Assembly: GCA_013415865.1 (NCBI GenBank)
Contig: CP058896.1
Location: forward strand, 1-64,000
Length of the DNA stretch: 64,000 nucleotides
From: Methanomassiliicoccales archaeon
GTDB lineage: Archaea > Thermoplasmatota > Thermoplasmata > Methanomassiliicoccales > UBA472
Direction: 5' to 3'
Part shown: positions 26,053-35,145 of the stretch, piece after piece
How the letters are laid out: every line of letters begins with the position of its first letter
How positions within the stretch are numbered: position 1 is the stretch's first letter
Notes under the pieces: generated by a model
Told to the model about the DNA's origin: nothing
The model's database searches: none
The model's input: the letters and a program-made list of their open reading frames with translations, nothing else
Made by a program: the position numbers and the translations under genes

Positions 26053-26517
26053 ATGTCGGCAAGAAGTTCACGCATTGTGCATTCCGAGATCCCTCCTGAG
26101 CTCAAGGCCCTCAGCTCTTTCCATGGACATCTTGGCCCCTATGTTGTTGTCGGATATAGGATGGGCCTTTTCGCCAGGTCAGAGCTCAAAGGTAAGATGA
26201 AAGCCACCGTTTATACGGGTCTCAGACCTCCCGTTTCATGCATCGTGGACGGTATCCAATTTTCATCTGGATGTACCCTGGGAAAAGGTAACATACAGGT
26301 CCTGGATGGAAATATGGCAAGGGTGGTCTTCACCTCTGAGGATGAGGAGATGGTGATGGACCTGAGGACCACGGTCCGTAACGACATCGAATCGCAGATG
26401 ACGAAGGAGACCGAGGAGCATCTGGCGATGTCGATATTCAGGGCCCATATGAACGATCTCTTTGACATCAGAAGAGCGAAGAAAGCCAATGCCCAGCGAT
26501 CAATGACGTCGCAATGA
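26053..26517 (+). CDS. FmdE-like protein (formylmethanofuran dehydrogenase subunit E domain)
   Basis: A 154-residue protein with the FmdE domain: SSFHGHLGPYVVVGYRMGLFA near residues 21-41, VSCIVDGIQFSSGCTLGKGNI with conserved cysteines, and a C-terminal helical tail. FmdE proteins accompany molybdenum or tungsten formylmethanofuran dehydrogenases but also occur alone in non-methanogens, where the role is unclear. No other Fmd subunit is in the window. The ATG at 26053 is preferred; the upstream TTG at 26044 is the alternative. Its 3' end overlaps the converging pilus gene by 50 nt. Confidence 0.85.
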   Translation: MSARSSRIVHSEIPPELKALSSFHGHLGPYVVVGYRMGLFARSELKGKMKATVYTGLRPPVSCIVDGIQFSSGCTLGKGNIQVLDGNMARVVFTSEDEEMVMDLRTTVRNDIESQMTKETEEHLAMSIFRAHMNDLFDIRRAKKANAQRSMTSQ

Positions 26518-28240
26518 ACGCCAAGGCGGCCACAGGCACCCTCCTGGCAAAGTCACAGATGGTGAAGGCGAGATCCCCCTCTCCTAGAAGACCTGCGTTG
26601 AAGTAACTGACGATAGCGCAAAGTTCGATGACATAAAGGCCCCCTACGATCGTTAGTTGGGAGGACCCTTCGAATCCAGTAATGCCAGAGACCAACTCAT
26701 AGAGACTGCCAGTCACTCCGATAACTATAGGTGCGAAGAGCATGGAGGTGTATGACATCATCTCGATGACCGACCTTATCCTTTCCCTGCCTTTCCTTTC
26801 GCTCTCCCGAAGCTCCGATATGTACTTAGCAAGGTTCACGGCAATCATACCAGATGACCGGGGATCGAGAGAAGAGGACCTAGCGACCGTCAGGAAGGCG
26901 TTCCTTGTCAGGGACGATACGTTGCTTAGGACCTTGCATGATCTGAAGGCCTGCTCCATCGTGAGCCCCTCCGTCTGCAGCCTATGCATTATCTCAGATA
27001 CCATTTTTTTAAAGGATTCGGACCTGATAGACCTCGATGTAGTTAGCAACGCCGACTCCATGGAACTACCAGAGAGCATGTAGTTGCCGACCTGAAATAG
27101 AGCCATGACCAATTCCTTCTCTGACCTGAGAGCTTCTTTTGAGGCCCTTTCCACTTTTATGAACTTCGTATATGCGAATATCGATGGCACGATGGCGACC
27201 AAAAAGACGGTCAGATATGGTCGATAGATTTTCATGGAGTATGTCGTGACCCCGATGAAGAATGCTAATGCGACCATGAAGAGGATGGACCTGGTTTCAA
27301 TGCTCGATGGTCCGAACTGCTTTCTCATCGGGTGCTTGATGAGCGTGGAACGGGCAAAGAGGAAAGTGCACGTGGGAAAAATCACCAACATCAGGAACGC
27401 GGCCTGTTCGGACCCTATCGACGAGACCGCCCTGGGATCCCCCATCATCAACTTCATGTCCAACATCGGCACGAGCGAGAAGAGCATCACAGGCAGAAGG
27501 ACGCCAAACGCGAAAAGGACCATGGTAGGGAAAGAAAGAGAATTGACATAGCGGTCCATTCTTTCTTTGGTGCCCTGGACGACGAGGTGGTTCGCTTTTT
27601 CAAGTAATCGCTCAAGACCGATCCTTGACCTTTCGGTGGCGGCCGTCATGATCATCTGTAACGAGAGCTTGAGGTCCCGAACCTCCTCGCTCAAGGAGGA
27701 AGAGAATTGGACCAGTCCTGTCCCAACGTCGCTGCTCCAAGCAACTGCCGCCTCCCAGCATACTGACCTGAGACGCGTGCTCAGCGGTCCATCTCCATGT
27801 TCTGAAGCATATGATACCGCCCGCTCGATCGACGGGGAAAGGAGCATGCTCATGCTCATCAGACCAACGACCGATGTGGACTCCATCAACATCTCCGTTT
27901 CCTCCCTGGACACAAACCTGGCCGGGGCCTGAACAAGGGATACCGTGGACAAGAATGGAATCAATGAAAGGGAGCCGATCATAACCAACATCGCCACGCC
28001 CTCGAGCAAAAGAGAGCATAAGAGCGCGCATATCATGGACGCCGTGGAGACCATCATCAGGTCTGTCAAGGCCGCCGAAGAGAGCTCTTCAATCTTGATC
28101 TGGTTCCTCTCCATCCATGCCTTGACCTCGGGGGATAGGCGAGATGAGATCAAGGCGACCGACCATCGAGGCGCCTTTAACCTTGAGGACCTTTTGATAC
28201 GAGCGATGAACCGCTGAACATCATTCATCCTCAACACCAT
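26468..28240 (-). CDS. type IV pilus/Tad-like membrane platform protein (FlaJ/TadC/GspF family)
   Basis: A 590-residue polytopic protein with two repeated halves, each carrying a T2SSF-type cytoplasmic helical bundle: GLMSMSMLLSPSIERAVSYA in the first and LFQVGNYMLSGSSMESALL in the second. Membrane helices are grouped at about 65-100, 255-300, 320-370 and 480-590. This is the archaeal inner-membrane platform on which the secretion ATPase acts to assemble a pilus or archaellum-like filament. It overlaps the ATPase gene by 10 nt and must be translated with it. Both halves being complete fits the archaeal FlaJ/TadBC fusion size. Confidence 0.88.
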   Translation of the reverse strand: MVLRMNDVQRFIARIKRSSRLKAPRWSVALISSRLSPEVKAWMERNQIKIEELSSAALTDLMMVSTASMICALLCSLLLEGVAMLVMIGSLSLIPFLSTVSLVQAPARFVSREETEMLMESTSVVGLMSMSMLLSPSIERAVSYASEHGDGPLSTRLRSVCWEAAVAWSSDVGTGLVQFSSSLSEEVRDLKLSLQMIMTAATERSRIGLERLLEKANHLVVQGTKERMDRYVNSLSFPTMVLFAFGVLLPVMLFSLVPMLDMKLMMGDPRAVSSIGSEQAAFLMLVIFPTCTFLFARSTLIKHPMRKQFGPSSIETRSILFMVALAFFIGVTTYSMKIYRPYLTVFLVAIVPSIFAYTKFIKVERASKEALRSEKELVMALFQVGNYMLSGSSMESALLTTSRSIRSESFKKMVSEIMHRLQTEGLTMEQAFRSCKVLSNVSSLTRNAFLTVARSSSLDPRSSGMIAVNLAKYISELRESERKGRERIRSVIEMMSYTSMLFAPIVIGVTGSLYELVSGITGFEGSSQLTIVGGLYVIELCAIVSYFNAGLLGEGDLAFTICDFARRVPVAALAFIATSLIAGHWLSSLF

Positions 28241-29943
28241 CCTTCGAGCTCTCGCTCGAACTCCTCAATGACCTCTTCAGGGTCGAGGCTACGTTCAGCC
28301 ATTTTTTTCCAGAGAAAATTGTTACACCTTTGCACTGTCTCAGGTCCAAGAAGATCTTTCACCGATGACCTTTGCGCCTTGACCATCTCCAAACGCATCT
28401 GGGCCCTAAGTTTTATATTGTCCAATGCCTGCTGGTAGGTGATACCCCAATCCTTCGCGATCTTCTCGACCACCTCCGACCTTTCCAAAGAGAGAGCGAA
28501 TGAGCCTCTTTGGGAATGTAATAGTTGTTCGAACTCACCAGGTCCGGACGACTTCCTGACCTCTGCCAGTTCTACAAGCCTTCTTTCCTGTTTCTGAGCC
28601 CCGTTAGGCCTGATCAGCCCTAATGTCGCTATGAAGTCAGTGGCCGAAAAGGCCTCTGGTGCCACACCAAGGTCGTGCACGGCCCTTTCATAGACCGACC
28701 TCGCTGAGTCACCATGTATGGTGCCAAGAACGGAAGATCCGGCCTTGCCAGTCCTCATGCTTTCGTAGAGGGTCCTCGCTTCGGAACCTCGGACCTCGCC
28801 AAGCACCAGGGCCGACTCTCCGAGCCTCAAGGAGACCCTCAACGCATCTTCCGACGCCTCTTCGACCGAACGGTCAATCCCTGGCTGTACTTGTATCGAC
28901 TGGACTTTGAACCCAAGCCCCTGCATCTGCCTCACGGGAAGTTCCAACGTATCCTCGATGACGATGATGCGCTGTGATGTTGGGAACTCGAACATTAGCG
29001 CCGAAAGAAGTGAGGATTTCCCAGCGCCCCTAGGTCCGCAGACCAGTATGCTCGCGCGCCCATCTATCAGGAAAGATAATAGGCCAGCTGTTTCGGCATC
29101 CAGACACCCTAGTGCCATCAATCTGAGGAGGGTCCATGGCCTCTTCGAATGACGTCTGAAGGCCATCGCTACACCATGTGGGCTCAAGGGAGGGCCCATG
29201 ACCGTGGCCCTTGCATCGAAACCGGGGACATCGGTCTCGAGGACGGGGACGGCCTCCGAGAACGGTCTGAGACAATGCTGTTTCAACCGGGAGATGAGGC
29301 CGATGGCCTCCTGCTCCTGTGAAGAGATGTTCGTCGATGCCCTCAATGTATGCCTCTCACCGGCCAGACCAGCTATGGTCACGTGCCATCGGTTCTCAGA
29401 GCAGGGGGCATCTAAATAAATGTCCTCCACACGGTCGTCGTTAAGGAGGTGTTCCAGTATACCAAGTCCCACCGTATACCTGACGACGACATCAGCTAGC
29501 TGCTCTGCCCTCCCCCTAGTACAACGAGGCACCAAACTTTCGTTCGCAATAGTCCATACATATCTTCGTAGCTCAGGTACGCTGATATCTAATGAGGGTG
29601 GGGGGGATGACCTGACGTGAGATATCGAAGAGATCACGAGGTCTTTTTCCTCTTTTGGGAGCATGAACTCACTCGGAACTATATGGTACAGATGGCCACC
29701 ATCGATCGTGGAAAATATCCTGATACGAGCTCCAGACTTTGTAATGTCATCGATGATCTTTGAGCCGGGAGGGATCGAGGGGTCGACAAGGCTGTATGAG
29801 AACTCCTTCTGCCCCAAAGGTGACATAGGGGCCTGGGTCTCGGCCTTTTGCCCATATATCCTCTTTGGCAATCGTATCCTGTTGTTGTTCTCTATGTCGG
29901 TCCCGGGATGACGGTCAGCGTTTAAAATGCTCATAGTGCTCAT
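28231..29943 (-). CDS. type IV pilus/Tad-like assembly ATPase (FlaI/TadA/GspE family)
   Basis: A 570-residue secretion ATPase. The N-terminal domain (about 60-200) is followed by the RecA-like core: Walker A CGPRGAGKSS, the Asp box IVIEDTLELP, Walker B VLGEVRGSEA, and the His box SVLGTIHGDS. It would hexamerise on the cytoplasmic face and drive pilin insertion through the platform protein encoded directly downstream. Two pilin-like genes lie 2 kb away on the opposite strand (32021-32935). There are no archaellum accessory genes (flaH, flaG, flaF), so a pilus or secretion role is likelier than motility. Confidence 0.93.
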   Translation of the reverse strand: MSTMSILNADRHPGTDIENNNRIRLPKRIYGQKAETQAPMSPLGQKEFSYSLVDPSIPPGSKIIDDITKSGARIRIFSTIDGGHLYHIVPSEFMLPKEEKDLVISSISHVRSSPPPSLDISVPELRRYVWTIANESLVPRCTRGRAEQLADVVVRYTVGLGILEHLLNDDRVEDIYLDAPCSENRWHVTIAGLAGERHTLRASTNISSQEQEAIGLISRLKQHCLRPFSEAVPVLETDVPGFDARATVMGPPLSPHGVAMAFRRHSKRPWTLLRLMALGCLDAETAGLLSFLIDGRASILVCGPRGAGKSSLLSALMFEFPTSQRIIVIEDTLELPVRQMQGLGFKVQSIQVQPGIDRSVEEASEDALRVSLRLGESALVLGEVRGSEARTLYESMRTGKAGSSVLGTIHGDSARSVYERAVHDLGVAPEAFSATDFIATLGLIRPNGAQKQERRLVELAEVRKSSGPGEFEQLLHSQRGSFALSLERSEVVEKIAKDWGITYQQALDNIKLRAQMRLEMVKAQRSSVKDLLGPETVQRCNNFLWKKMAERSLDPEEVIEEFERELEGWC

Positions 29944-30010
29944 TGCTGTGAAGAGATCGCCTATAGTTGTCGTAGAGCACTACAATAACACTAACCTGCG
30001 AGGACGCACG

Positions 30011-30018
30011 TTATAAAT
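30011..30018 (+). promoter_or_regulatory. TATA box of the U32 peptidase gene
   Basis: TTATAAAT lies 22 nt before the ATG at 30040, so the transcript is probably leaderless. The same 96-nt gap also serves the divergent ATPase gene. Confidence 0.6.
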
Positions 30019-30039
30019 GGGCGGAGGCGATGAAGCATC

Positions 30040-31965
30040 ATGGAACTCCTAGCCCCCGTAGGATATAAGGACGCTCTGAAGGCCGCGGTCCTCGGAGGAG
30101 CGGACGCCGTGTATATGGCCGGCAAGGATTTTGGAGCGAGAAGACTGGCTGACAACTTCTCCGATGAGGAGCTTAAAGGGGCGGTGAAGTTCGCTCACGA
30201 TAACAAAGTAAGAGTTTACATTACCGTCAATACGCTGATCAAAGAATCAGAGCTAGATTCTGCCGCGGAGTTCATCAATTTCCTTCATTCGATTGATGTC
30301 GATGCGGTGATAGTCCAGGACAGAGGGCTGATGAGATACATCAGGGAGAACACCGCAATGGCCGTCCATGCCTCGACCCAGATGGGCATTCACAGCCTAG
30401 AAGGGGCAAGGTGGGCGCAAGAGCAGGGACTTCAGAGGGTAATATTGTCCCGGGAGCTCAATCTAGAACAGATACGGAAGATCAAAGAGGGATCCAGCAT
30501 TGGACTTGAGGTCTTCATCCACGGGGCACTTTGTTACTCCTTTTCTGGAGGATGCCTTTTCAGCTCGATGCTCGGAGGCCGCAGTGGGAACAGAGGCCTT
30601 TGTGCTCAGCCCTGCAGGAAATCCTATAGGTTAGGTGATCAGAAAGGGTTCCTGCTCTCAACCGCGGACACGTTTGGCGTCGATTCTGTGCCAGAGCTTA
30701 TGAGGATAGGGGTCGAATCTCTTAAAATAGAGGGCAGGATGAGAAGCCCTCAATATGTCTACCTGACCTCCATGGTCTATTCGAACGTCATCAGGAGGGC
30801 CAAAGAAGGAAGGAAAGAGATCATAACCCCTAGGGAAAGGGAGCTCCTCGAGACGGTCTTCAACCGTGGTTTCAGCCGAGGTTATCTGAAGGACAGCGAG
30901 GTCGTCCAGCCTTTGTTCGCAGATTCCAGGGGGCTACCATTGGGAAAGGCCGTTTCAGAAGGTCATCAGATAACGGTGCTGAGCGACAGGATCTTCGTCG
31001 GAGATGGTTTAACATTCTACCGTGGTGACGAGAAAGTGGGCGGATTCCTTGCAAGGGAGATGACAAGGAAAGGTAAGGCGACCATTCTCCGCTCCCCCTT
31101 CTATCTGGCCAAGGGAGAATATAGGGCTTACAAGACCAAGGATAGGGAATTCGATGACATCCAGGCAAAGATCGGGTCTATAGACTTTGGCCCAATGAAG
31201 GTGATAAGGACACCGGTCCATATTGACCTTCCCAAGGTCAATAGAGGGTCCCGGAAACCACAGCTCTCTTTTTATGTATCCTCGGCCAGCGTGATGGATG
31301 TGGTCCTTCCTTATGCGGAAAGGGTCTATTATGAGATGGGAAGGCATTGGGAAGATGCGAGGGAGGTCTGTAGATCCGCGGGCATCGAGTTCGTGCTCAT
31401 ACTGCCAAGGATATCACCTGAGATCCCCGACATTGATGCCGACAGCATCATGGTAAGCACATTAGGTCAGATGTACAAGTACCGGAACAGAAGGTTGTAT
31501 ACACATTATACGTTGAACTACTTCAACTCGTTAACAGTACCAAAGGTCTATCAGCAGACCTTGTCGGTAGAACTTTCACGGAACGATATCAGCGACATCT
31601 GTTCTCACACCGATGAACGGCTGGAAGCATATGTTTTCGGAAGGGTCGAGCTCATGGTCTCAAAGGATCCGCGCCTCAGAGAGGGTACGCTGATCGACGA
31701 GAGGAACAAGAGGTTCCAGACGTATCGTGACGCACAAGGATATGTCCACATACTCAACTCGTCTGACACATTTTTACTGGATTATCTTGATGAGCTAGAG
31801 GCATTAGGGATCGACTCATTTGGCATAGACCTGAGAAGGAGGCATCCCGATTTAGCCAAGTTAGTGGCGGAGGCATATGTAAAGAGAGACCTCAGTATGA
31901 AATCGACTATACGAAAAAAGACGGGTGGACTTACGGCGTCACATTTTGAGAATGGTGTTCCCTGA
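30040..31965 (+). CDS. U32 family peptidase-like protein (RNA hydroxylation/protease family)
   Basis: A 641-residue protein. The N-terminal TIM-barrel-like domain starts MELLAPVGYKDALKAAV and contains the U32 signature EVFIHGALCYSFSGGCLFSS ... RSGNRGLCAQPCR. Cys165, Cys172, Cys188 and Cys192 would hold an Fe-S cluster. A C-terminal extension of about 300 residues (from about 340) has a second beta-rich domain, as in longer family members. Bacterial relatives (TrhP, RlhA) hydroxylate tRNA or rRNA, while others were described as collagenases. Which applies here is open. It is transcribed alone from a leaderless promoter. Confidence 0.9.
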   Translation: MELLAPVGYKDALKAAVLGGADAVYMAGKDFGARRLADNFSDEELKGAVKFAHDNKVRVYITVNTLIKESELDSAAEFINFLHSIDVDAVIVQDRGLMRYIRENTAMAVHASTQMGIHSLEGARWAQEQGLQRVILSRELNLEQIRKIKEGSSIGLEVFIHGALCYSFSGGCLFSSMLGGRSGNRGLCAQPCRKSYRLGDQKGFLLSTADTFGVDSVPELMRIGVESLKIEGRMRSPQYVYLTSMVYSNVIRRAKEGRKEIITPRERELLETVFNRGFSRGYLKDSEVVQPLFADSRGLPLGKAVSEGHQITVLSDRIFVGDGLTFYRGDEKVGGFLAREMTRKGKATILRSPFYLAKGEYRAYKTKDREFDDIQAKIGSIDFGPMKVIRTPVHIDLPKVNRGSRKPQLSFYVSSASVMDVVLPYAERVYYEMGRHWEDAREVCRSAGIEFVLILPRISPEIPDIDADSIMVSTLGQMYKYRNRRLYTHYTLNYFNSLTVPKVYQQTLSVELSRNDISDICSHTDERLEAYVFGRVELMVSKDPRLREGTLIDERNKRFQTYRDAQGYVHILNSSDTFLLDYLDELEALGIDSFGIDLRRRHPDLAKLVAEAYVKRDLSMKSTIRKKTGGLTASHFENGVP

Positions 31966-32020
31966 GTGTAGCATGAATGTATAGGTGAGTGAGTTAAATC
32001 GATAAGCATTTGAATGGGCC

Positions 32021-32482
32021 GTGCTCAGAAGAAAATGGTTGATGATGGACGAATATGGTCTAGGAGGCTTCAATGAAGCGATCATGGTCTTGATGATCGT
32101 CACAATGGCCGTGATCCTTTTTTCGACATCGCTCTCTTTCTCAGCTGAGCATCTTATAAAAAGCAAAGAGAACGACCGATATGACAAGACCACCGAAAGT
32201 CTCTTCGATGTCCTGCAGGACGATATAATGCTGTGGGATGATGGGCTCCTGGTCCTCACCTCATTCCATTTAAGATGCGAGGAGCCCTATCCTGTTCCAG
32301 AGGGGGCCCTTGGATATAAGATAACCCTGATAATGGTGTTGGAAAAGGGATCGCCCACTTTTTCTTTCAATAACGGCCTTGAGATGGAGGGCATCGATGC
32401 CCATCATGATAAATTTCCAGTGAGCGTCGTCGCACAGACAGGGGACGTTGTCCCGGGAATGATCGAGATGGTGGTGTGGTGA
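32021..32482 (+). CDS. pilin-like membrane protein 1
   Basis: A 153-residue protein with one N-terminal membrane helix (about 18-42, NEAIMVLMIVTMAVILFSTSLSF) and a soluble beta-rich remainder. This is the plan of archaeal pilins or TadE-like minor pilins, although no clear class III signal (K/R-G/A before the helix) is seen; GLGGFNEA is the nearest. GTG 32021 or ATG 32042/32045 could start it. It ends where pilin-like protein 2 begins. Location near the secretion ATPase and platform supports a role in the same filament. The function is inferred. Confidence 0.6.
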   Translation: MLRRKWLMMDEYGLGGFNEAIMVLMIVTMAVILFSTSLSFSAEHLIKSKENDRYDKTTESLFDVLQDDIMLWDDGLLVLTSFHLRCEEPYPVPEGALGYKITLIMVLEKGSPTFSFNNGLEMEGIDAHHDKFPVSVVAQTGDVVPGMIEMVVW

Positions 32483-32935
32483 ATGTCGCTCAAAGATGAT
32501 CTTGGGATGGCCCTTATATTTGATTCCCTCGCCTTCCTTACCATCATTTCTGTGATAGGCGTCGCCCTCATGGGCTCTGTTTTATTCACAAATGGTAATT
32601 CAGAGATCGGCGAATACGTCTCTTCAGTCCATTCAACGACATTGTCTTGCACATATCGCTCAGAAGGGGTCATGGGCCTGCTGAGCCTAAAAGATGTATT
32701 GTCCGTCGCGATCAGCACCATGGACCACGATCTGTGGAAGAATATCTCGATCCAGATGAGCGAGATATTTGATGCATACCTCGAACCACTTTATCGTTTC
32801 TATTATGAGGCCGAGATGGGCGGGACCTCGATGTCCTTTGGTGATGGCATCGTTCTTTCTGCCAGAGATATATACACATCCACCATTGAAATAGGTGAGA
32901 ACCTCAGCTTAACTCTCAGTGTCTGCTATGCTTGA
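32483..32935 (+). CDS. pilin-like membrane protein 2
   Basis: A 150-residue protein starting directly after the stop of the preceding gene, so the two are co-translated. One N-terminal helix (about 10-33, MALIFDSLAFLTIISVIGVALMG) is followed by a soluble domain with two cysteines (Cys55 in LSCTYR, and one near the C terminus in VCYA). It resembles the neighbouring pilin-like gene in plan but not in sequence. It is probably a minor pilin or structural component of the filament built by the FlaI/FlaJ-type pair. No family was recognised. Confidence 0.6.
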   Translation: MSLKDDLGMALIFDSLAFLTIISVIGVALMGSVLFTNGNSEIGEYVSSVHSTTLSCTYRSEGVMGLLSLKDVLSVAISTMDHDLWKNISIQMSEIFDAYLEPLYRFYYEAEMGGTSMSFGDGIVLSARDIYTSTIEIGENLSLTLSVCYA

Positions 32936-33256
32936 TCATTTTAGACGAGGGTCATTGGCCTTTTCTCTAGCGATCGCCTCGGCCCTCCCTATCTCGAAGA
33001 ACATGAGCACCATGGCCATCATAAGGAGACCGAACATAAGATAGACATGATAATCCCCTAATCCTAGGTCGTAATCTATGATATTCGCTAACACTAGGAG
33101 AGCCGCGATGGCCGTGGCCGAATATGCAGCATAGCCAAGTATGCCGGTGCTGACCGTTATGACAACACCCTCTGATCCGCATCTTCTGCAGGTGAAGAAC
33201 TGAAACCAGCTTCTCTTCTGAATGGTCTTGCAATTCCGGCAGACCAGGAACTTCAT
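32936..33256 (-). CDS. zinc-ribbon membrane protein
   Basis: A 106-residue protein: an N-terminal zinc ribbon with CRNCKTIQKRSW then CRRCGSEG (two CxxC pairs), followed by two membrane helices (about 38-60 and 68-90) and a short charged tail. The ribbon would face the cytosol. Family and partner are unknown. Its stop codon abuts that of the convergent pilin-like gene. Confidence 0.7.
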   Translation of the reverse strand: MKFLVCRNCKTIQKRSWFQFFTCRRCGSEGVVITVSTGILGYAAYSATAIAALLVLANIIDYDLGLGDYHVYLMFGLLMMAMVLMFFEIGRAEAIAREKANDPRLK

Positions 33257-33299
33257 GCATCCGAAATGTTACCAAGAGAATAAATCAATTGCCCATCCC

Positions 33300-33734
33300 T
33301 CAATGGAATAACCCCCTTCCTTTCGTCCAAACGTAATCGGGAAGGGACCTATAGATATCCGTGCTCCTCCAGACACCCTCTCTCCTTGAAATGGTCTTCC
33401 GCATTCTCGGTTCTTTCAACAACCAATAAAAGATCCGCCAATTCTTTCCAGATATGAGCTGCATCTCCTCCCATCTTGTACCTAGTATGCCGAGGTCCTG
33501 GAGGAAATAGAACAACTTCCGGTCGTCACTATCAAGCATGTTATCTATTATCTCGTCTGAATAACCGAAATAGTTCATCACCCGCAGTGCAACCTCGAAC
33601 GCGGTATTGTCGTCAAAATCCGCCTCCTTTTTGAGAATTGCCACGATGAGGCTTAACTTGTCGCCATATCTATCTTCGATCATACCTATTATGTCAGAAA
33701 TCACTTTCGCTAGGGATGATAAATAGATTGTCAT
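33300..33734 (-). CDS. DUF6015-like helical protein, copy 1
   Basis: A 144-residue protein. It shares a core with the 60787 gene: both have a run of helices, then a phrase like FGYSDEIIDNMLDSDDRKLFYFLQDLGIL, then WRIFYWLLKEPRM. This appears to be the Thermoplasmatota family catalogued as DUF6015 (recalled by pattern, not searched). The end of the core (LQDLGIL...) suggests a winged-helix-like fold that might bind nucleic acid. A TATA-like ATAAAATTA about 30 nt before the ATG makes it leaderless. No operon partner. Confidence 0.65.
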   Translation of the reverse strand: MTIYLSSLAKVISDIIGMIEDRYGDKLSLIVAILKKEADFDDNTAFEVALRVMNYFGYSDEIIDNMLDSDDRKLFYFLQDLGILGTRWEEMQLISGKNWRIFYWLLKEPRMRKTISRREGVWRSTDIYRSLPDYVWTKGRGLFH

Positions 33735-33810
33735 TTGTCGACATCGTTGAACGATGAAATAATTTTATGTAATAAAAAATATTCAAATTAAAAAGAGGCC
33801 TGAACAAGCC

Positions 33811-34458
33811 TCAATATTTCTTTAGTATCTCCGTGAAGAAACCGGAGTATAATGGCGCGATAGCATTGTTCCCAGTCATCCGGTCCTTGACAGACAGGGT
33901 CGTTACATATGCCTTCGAGTTCTTTATGAACAGCATATCATGGCCAACACAAAGCCCTAGGACTATGTTCAGCTGCGTGCCCGCCTGATTTAAAAGTTCC
34001 GCTTGATAAACTGGGTTGCAGACAGATTCGTTCACGCTCTTGATGCAATCCTCCGGGGGTATGTCGAACTCACCTTTTTTCATAGAGAAGTTGCGGCAGA
34101 TGACAGAGCAGACCTCGAACCCCCTCGCCTCCAGCACCCTCGTGAGCTTAATGCCCTCGTCCCTGGCAGCAAGACAAAATGCCACGCCTATCTTTTTCCA
34201 CCCCATAAGTTCTGCAAAGGCCATGATCTCTGAGATGCGTGGCCTGATGGGTGTAAGCACGCCGTTCACAGGTTGCATCGTGCCCCTTTCTACCTTCGAG
34301 GCGGTCTGCATTATTTTTTGGGTCTCTGGCTCATGATAGCGCTCGATGATCTCCTCACGCTTGATGTCCGAAACGTTCGTAGGGCAGTCCCTGAATCTGC
34401 CTGGTTCACCCGACTTGCATCCAGCATCGCCACATCTGTCACACCTTGGGAAGTCCAT
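33811..34458 (-). CDS. DUF1847 metal-binding protein
   Basis: A 215-residue protein with the DUF1847 pattern. The N-terminal Cys cluster CDRCGDAGCKSG ... CP is followed by EIMAFAELMGWKKIGVAFCLAARDEG, EVCSVICRNF, CNPVYQAELLN, and the well-conserved NIVLGLCVGHDMLFIKNSKAYVTTLSVKDR. At least seven conserved cysteines suggest an Fe-S cluster or zinc. The biochemical role is unknown. It is a single gene, divergent from the region before thiM. Confidence 0.88.
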   Translation of the reverse strand: MDFPRCDRCGDAGCKSGEPGRFRDCPTNVSDIKREEIIERYHEPETQKIMQTASKVERGTMQPVNGVLTPIRPRISEIMAFAELMGWKKIGVAFCLAARDEGIKLTRVLEARGFEVCSVICRNFSMKKGEFDIPPEDCIKSVNESVCNPVYQAELLNQAGTQLNIVLGLCVGHDMLFIKNSKAYVTTLSVKDRMTGNNAIAPLYSGFFTEILKKY

Positions 34459-34531
34459 ATTATCACAATCAGGTAAAACTTAAGGGAGTTAATATAACAT
34501 CCTTTAAAAGTCGCATTTAAGAGGTGATACT

Positions 34532-34666
34532 ATTACCGACGCATCCATAATTTTCACTTCAGGTAAGGTCAAATTAGGATCAGAATCAAGATCTGTGAAA
34601 AGCTTCCAAAGAAAAGAGATCCCTGATGACATCCATACTATGAAGAGGGTAAGGGATGCATTTTAA
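34532..34666 (+). CDS. candidate 44-codon gene with an ATT start
   Basis: An open frame from ATT 34532 to TAA 34664. Its inferred protein (phrases KVKLGSESRSVKSF and IPDDIHTMKRVRDAF) has protein-like composition. The perfect Shine-Dalgarno GAGGTG (34521-34526) lies 5 nt before ATT, and a TATA-like TTAATATAAC lies at 34489-34498. No ATG, GTG or TTG is in frame upstream of the next stop. Either it uses the rare ATT start (known for E. coli infC), or an ATG was lost and it is a new pseudogene. Function unknown. Confidence 0.3.
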   Translation: MTDASIIFTSGKVKLGSESRSVKSFQRKEIPDDIHTMKRVRDAF

Positions 34667-35145
34667 ATCATAGGTCGGACACATCCCATCAAAGGTCATG
34701 GTCATATTAGGTGCGATTACACCATCTATAGTGTTTGAACCTCATGTTTCCAACCTTCTTTAAGCCATCTCCTCAAGAATGCTATCTGATCACCGAAATC
34801 ACAATCCCAGGAAACAGGAAAATGAGCCTTCTAGATATTTTAACGAAAATAATAAAATTTAATGGCCATCTTGGCCTCGATCCTTTCGGCGGTAGAAAGC
34901 TGTTTATGATTTTTAACGATGAGATCTATTTCAAATAATTACAAATACCGTCTCATTAATTTGAGTGGGCCAATTAGATCAAGGCATAGATCTCATATTG
35001 CGATGGACCAATCTGTTTGAAGCAATTACCTGAGATTATATGTCCTGCGCCCATGGTATCAACGGCGTGGGACAGATTGTCATAAGGTTTGCTTTTCTCA
35101 GAAAAAACAGTTATGAGGTCAACATGCTAAGATCGAGATTGAAAA
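34667..35145. other. gap before the thiamine genes
   Basis: About 480 nt of mixed composition. A 67-codon TTG-initiated frame (34735-34938) lacks a ribosome binding site and does not resemble a known family, so it is not called. No RNA gene fold or repeat was recognised. The end of the stretch should contain the promoter of the riboswitch-led thiM transcript. Confidence 0.4.

Noticed and set aside
32021-32935. Archaellin genes
   Set aside because: No class III signal sequence and no flaG, flaF or flaH nearby; kept only as pilin-like.
34735-34938. 67-codon frame before thiM
   Set aside because: TTG start without ribosome site; the FNGHLGLDPF phrase recalls FmdE only superficially.
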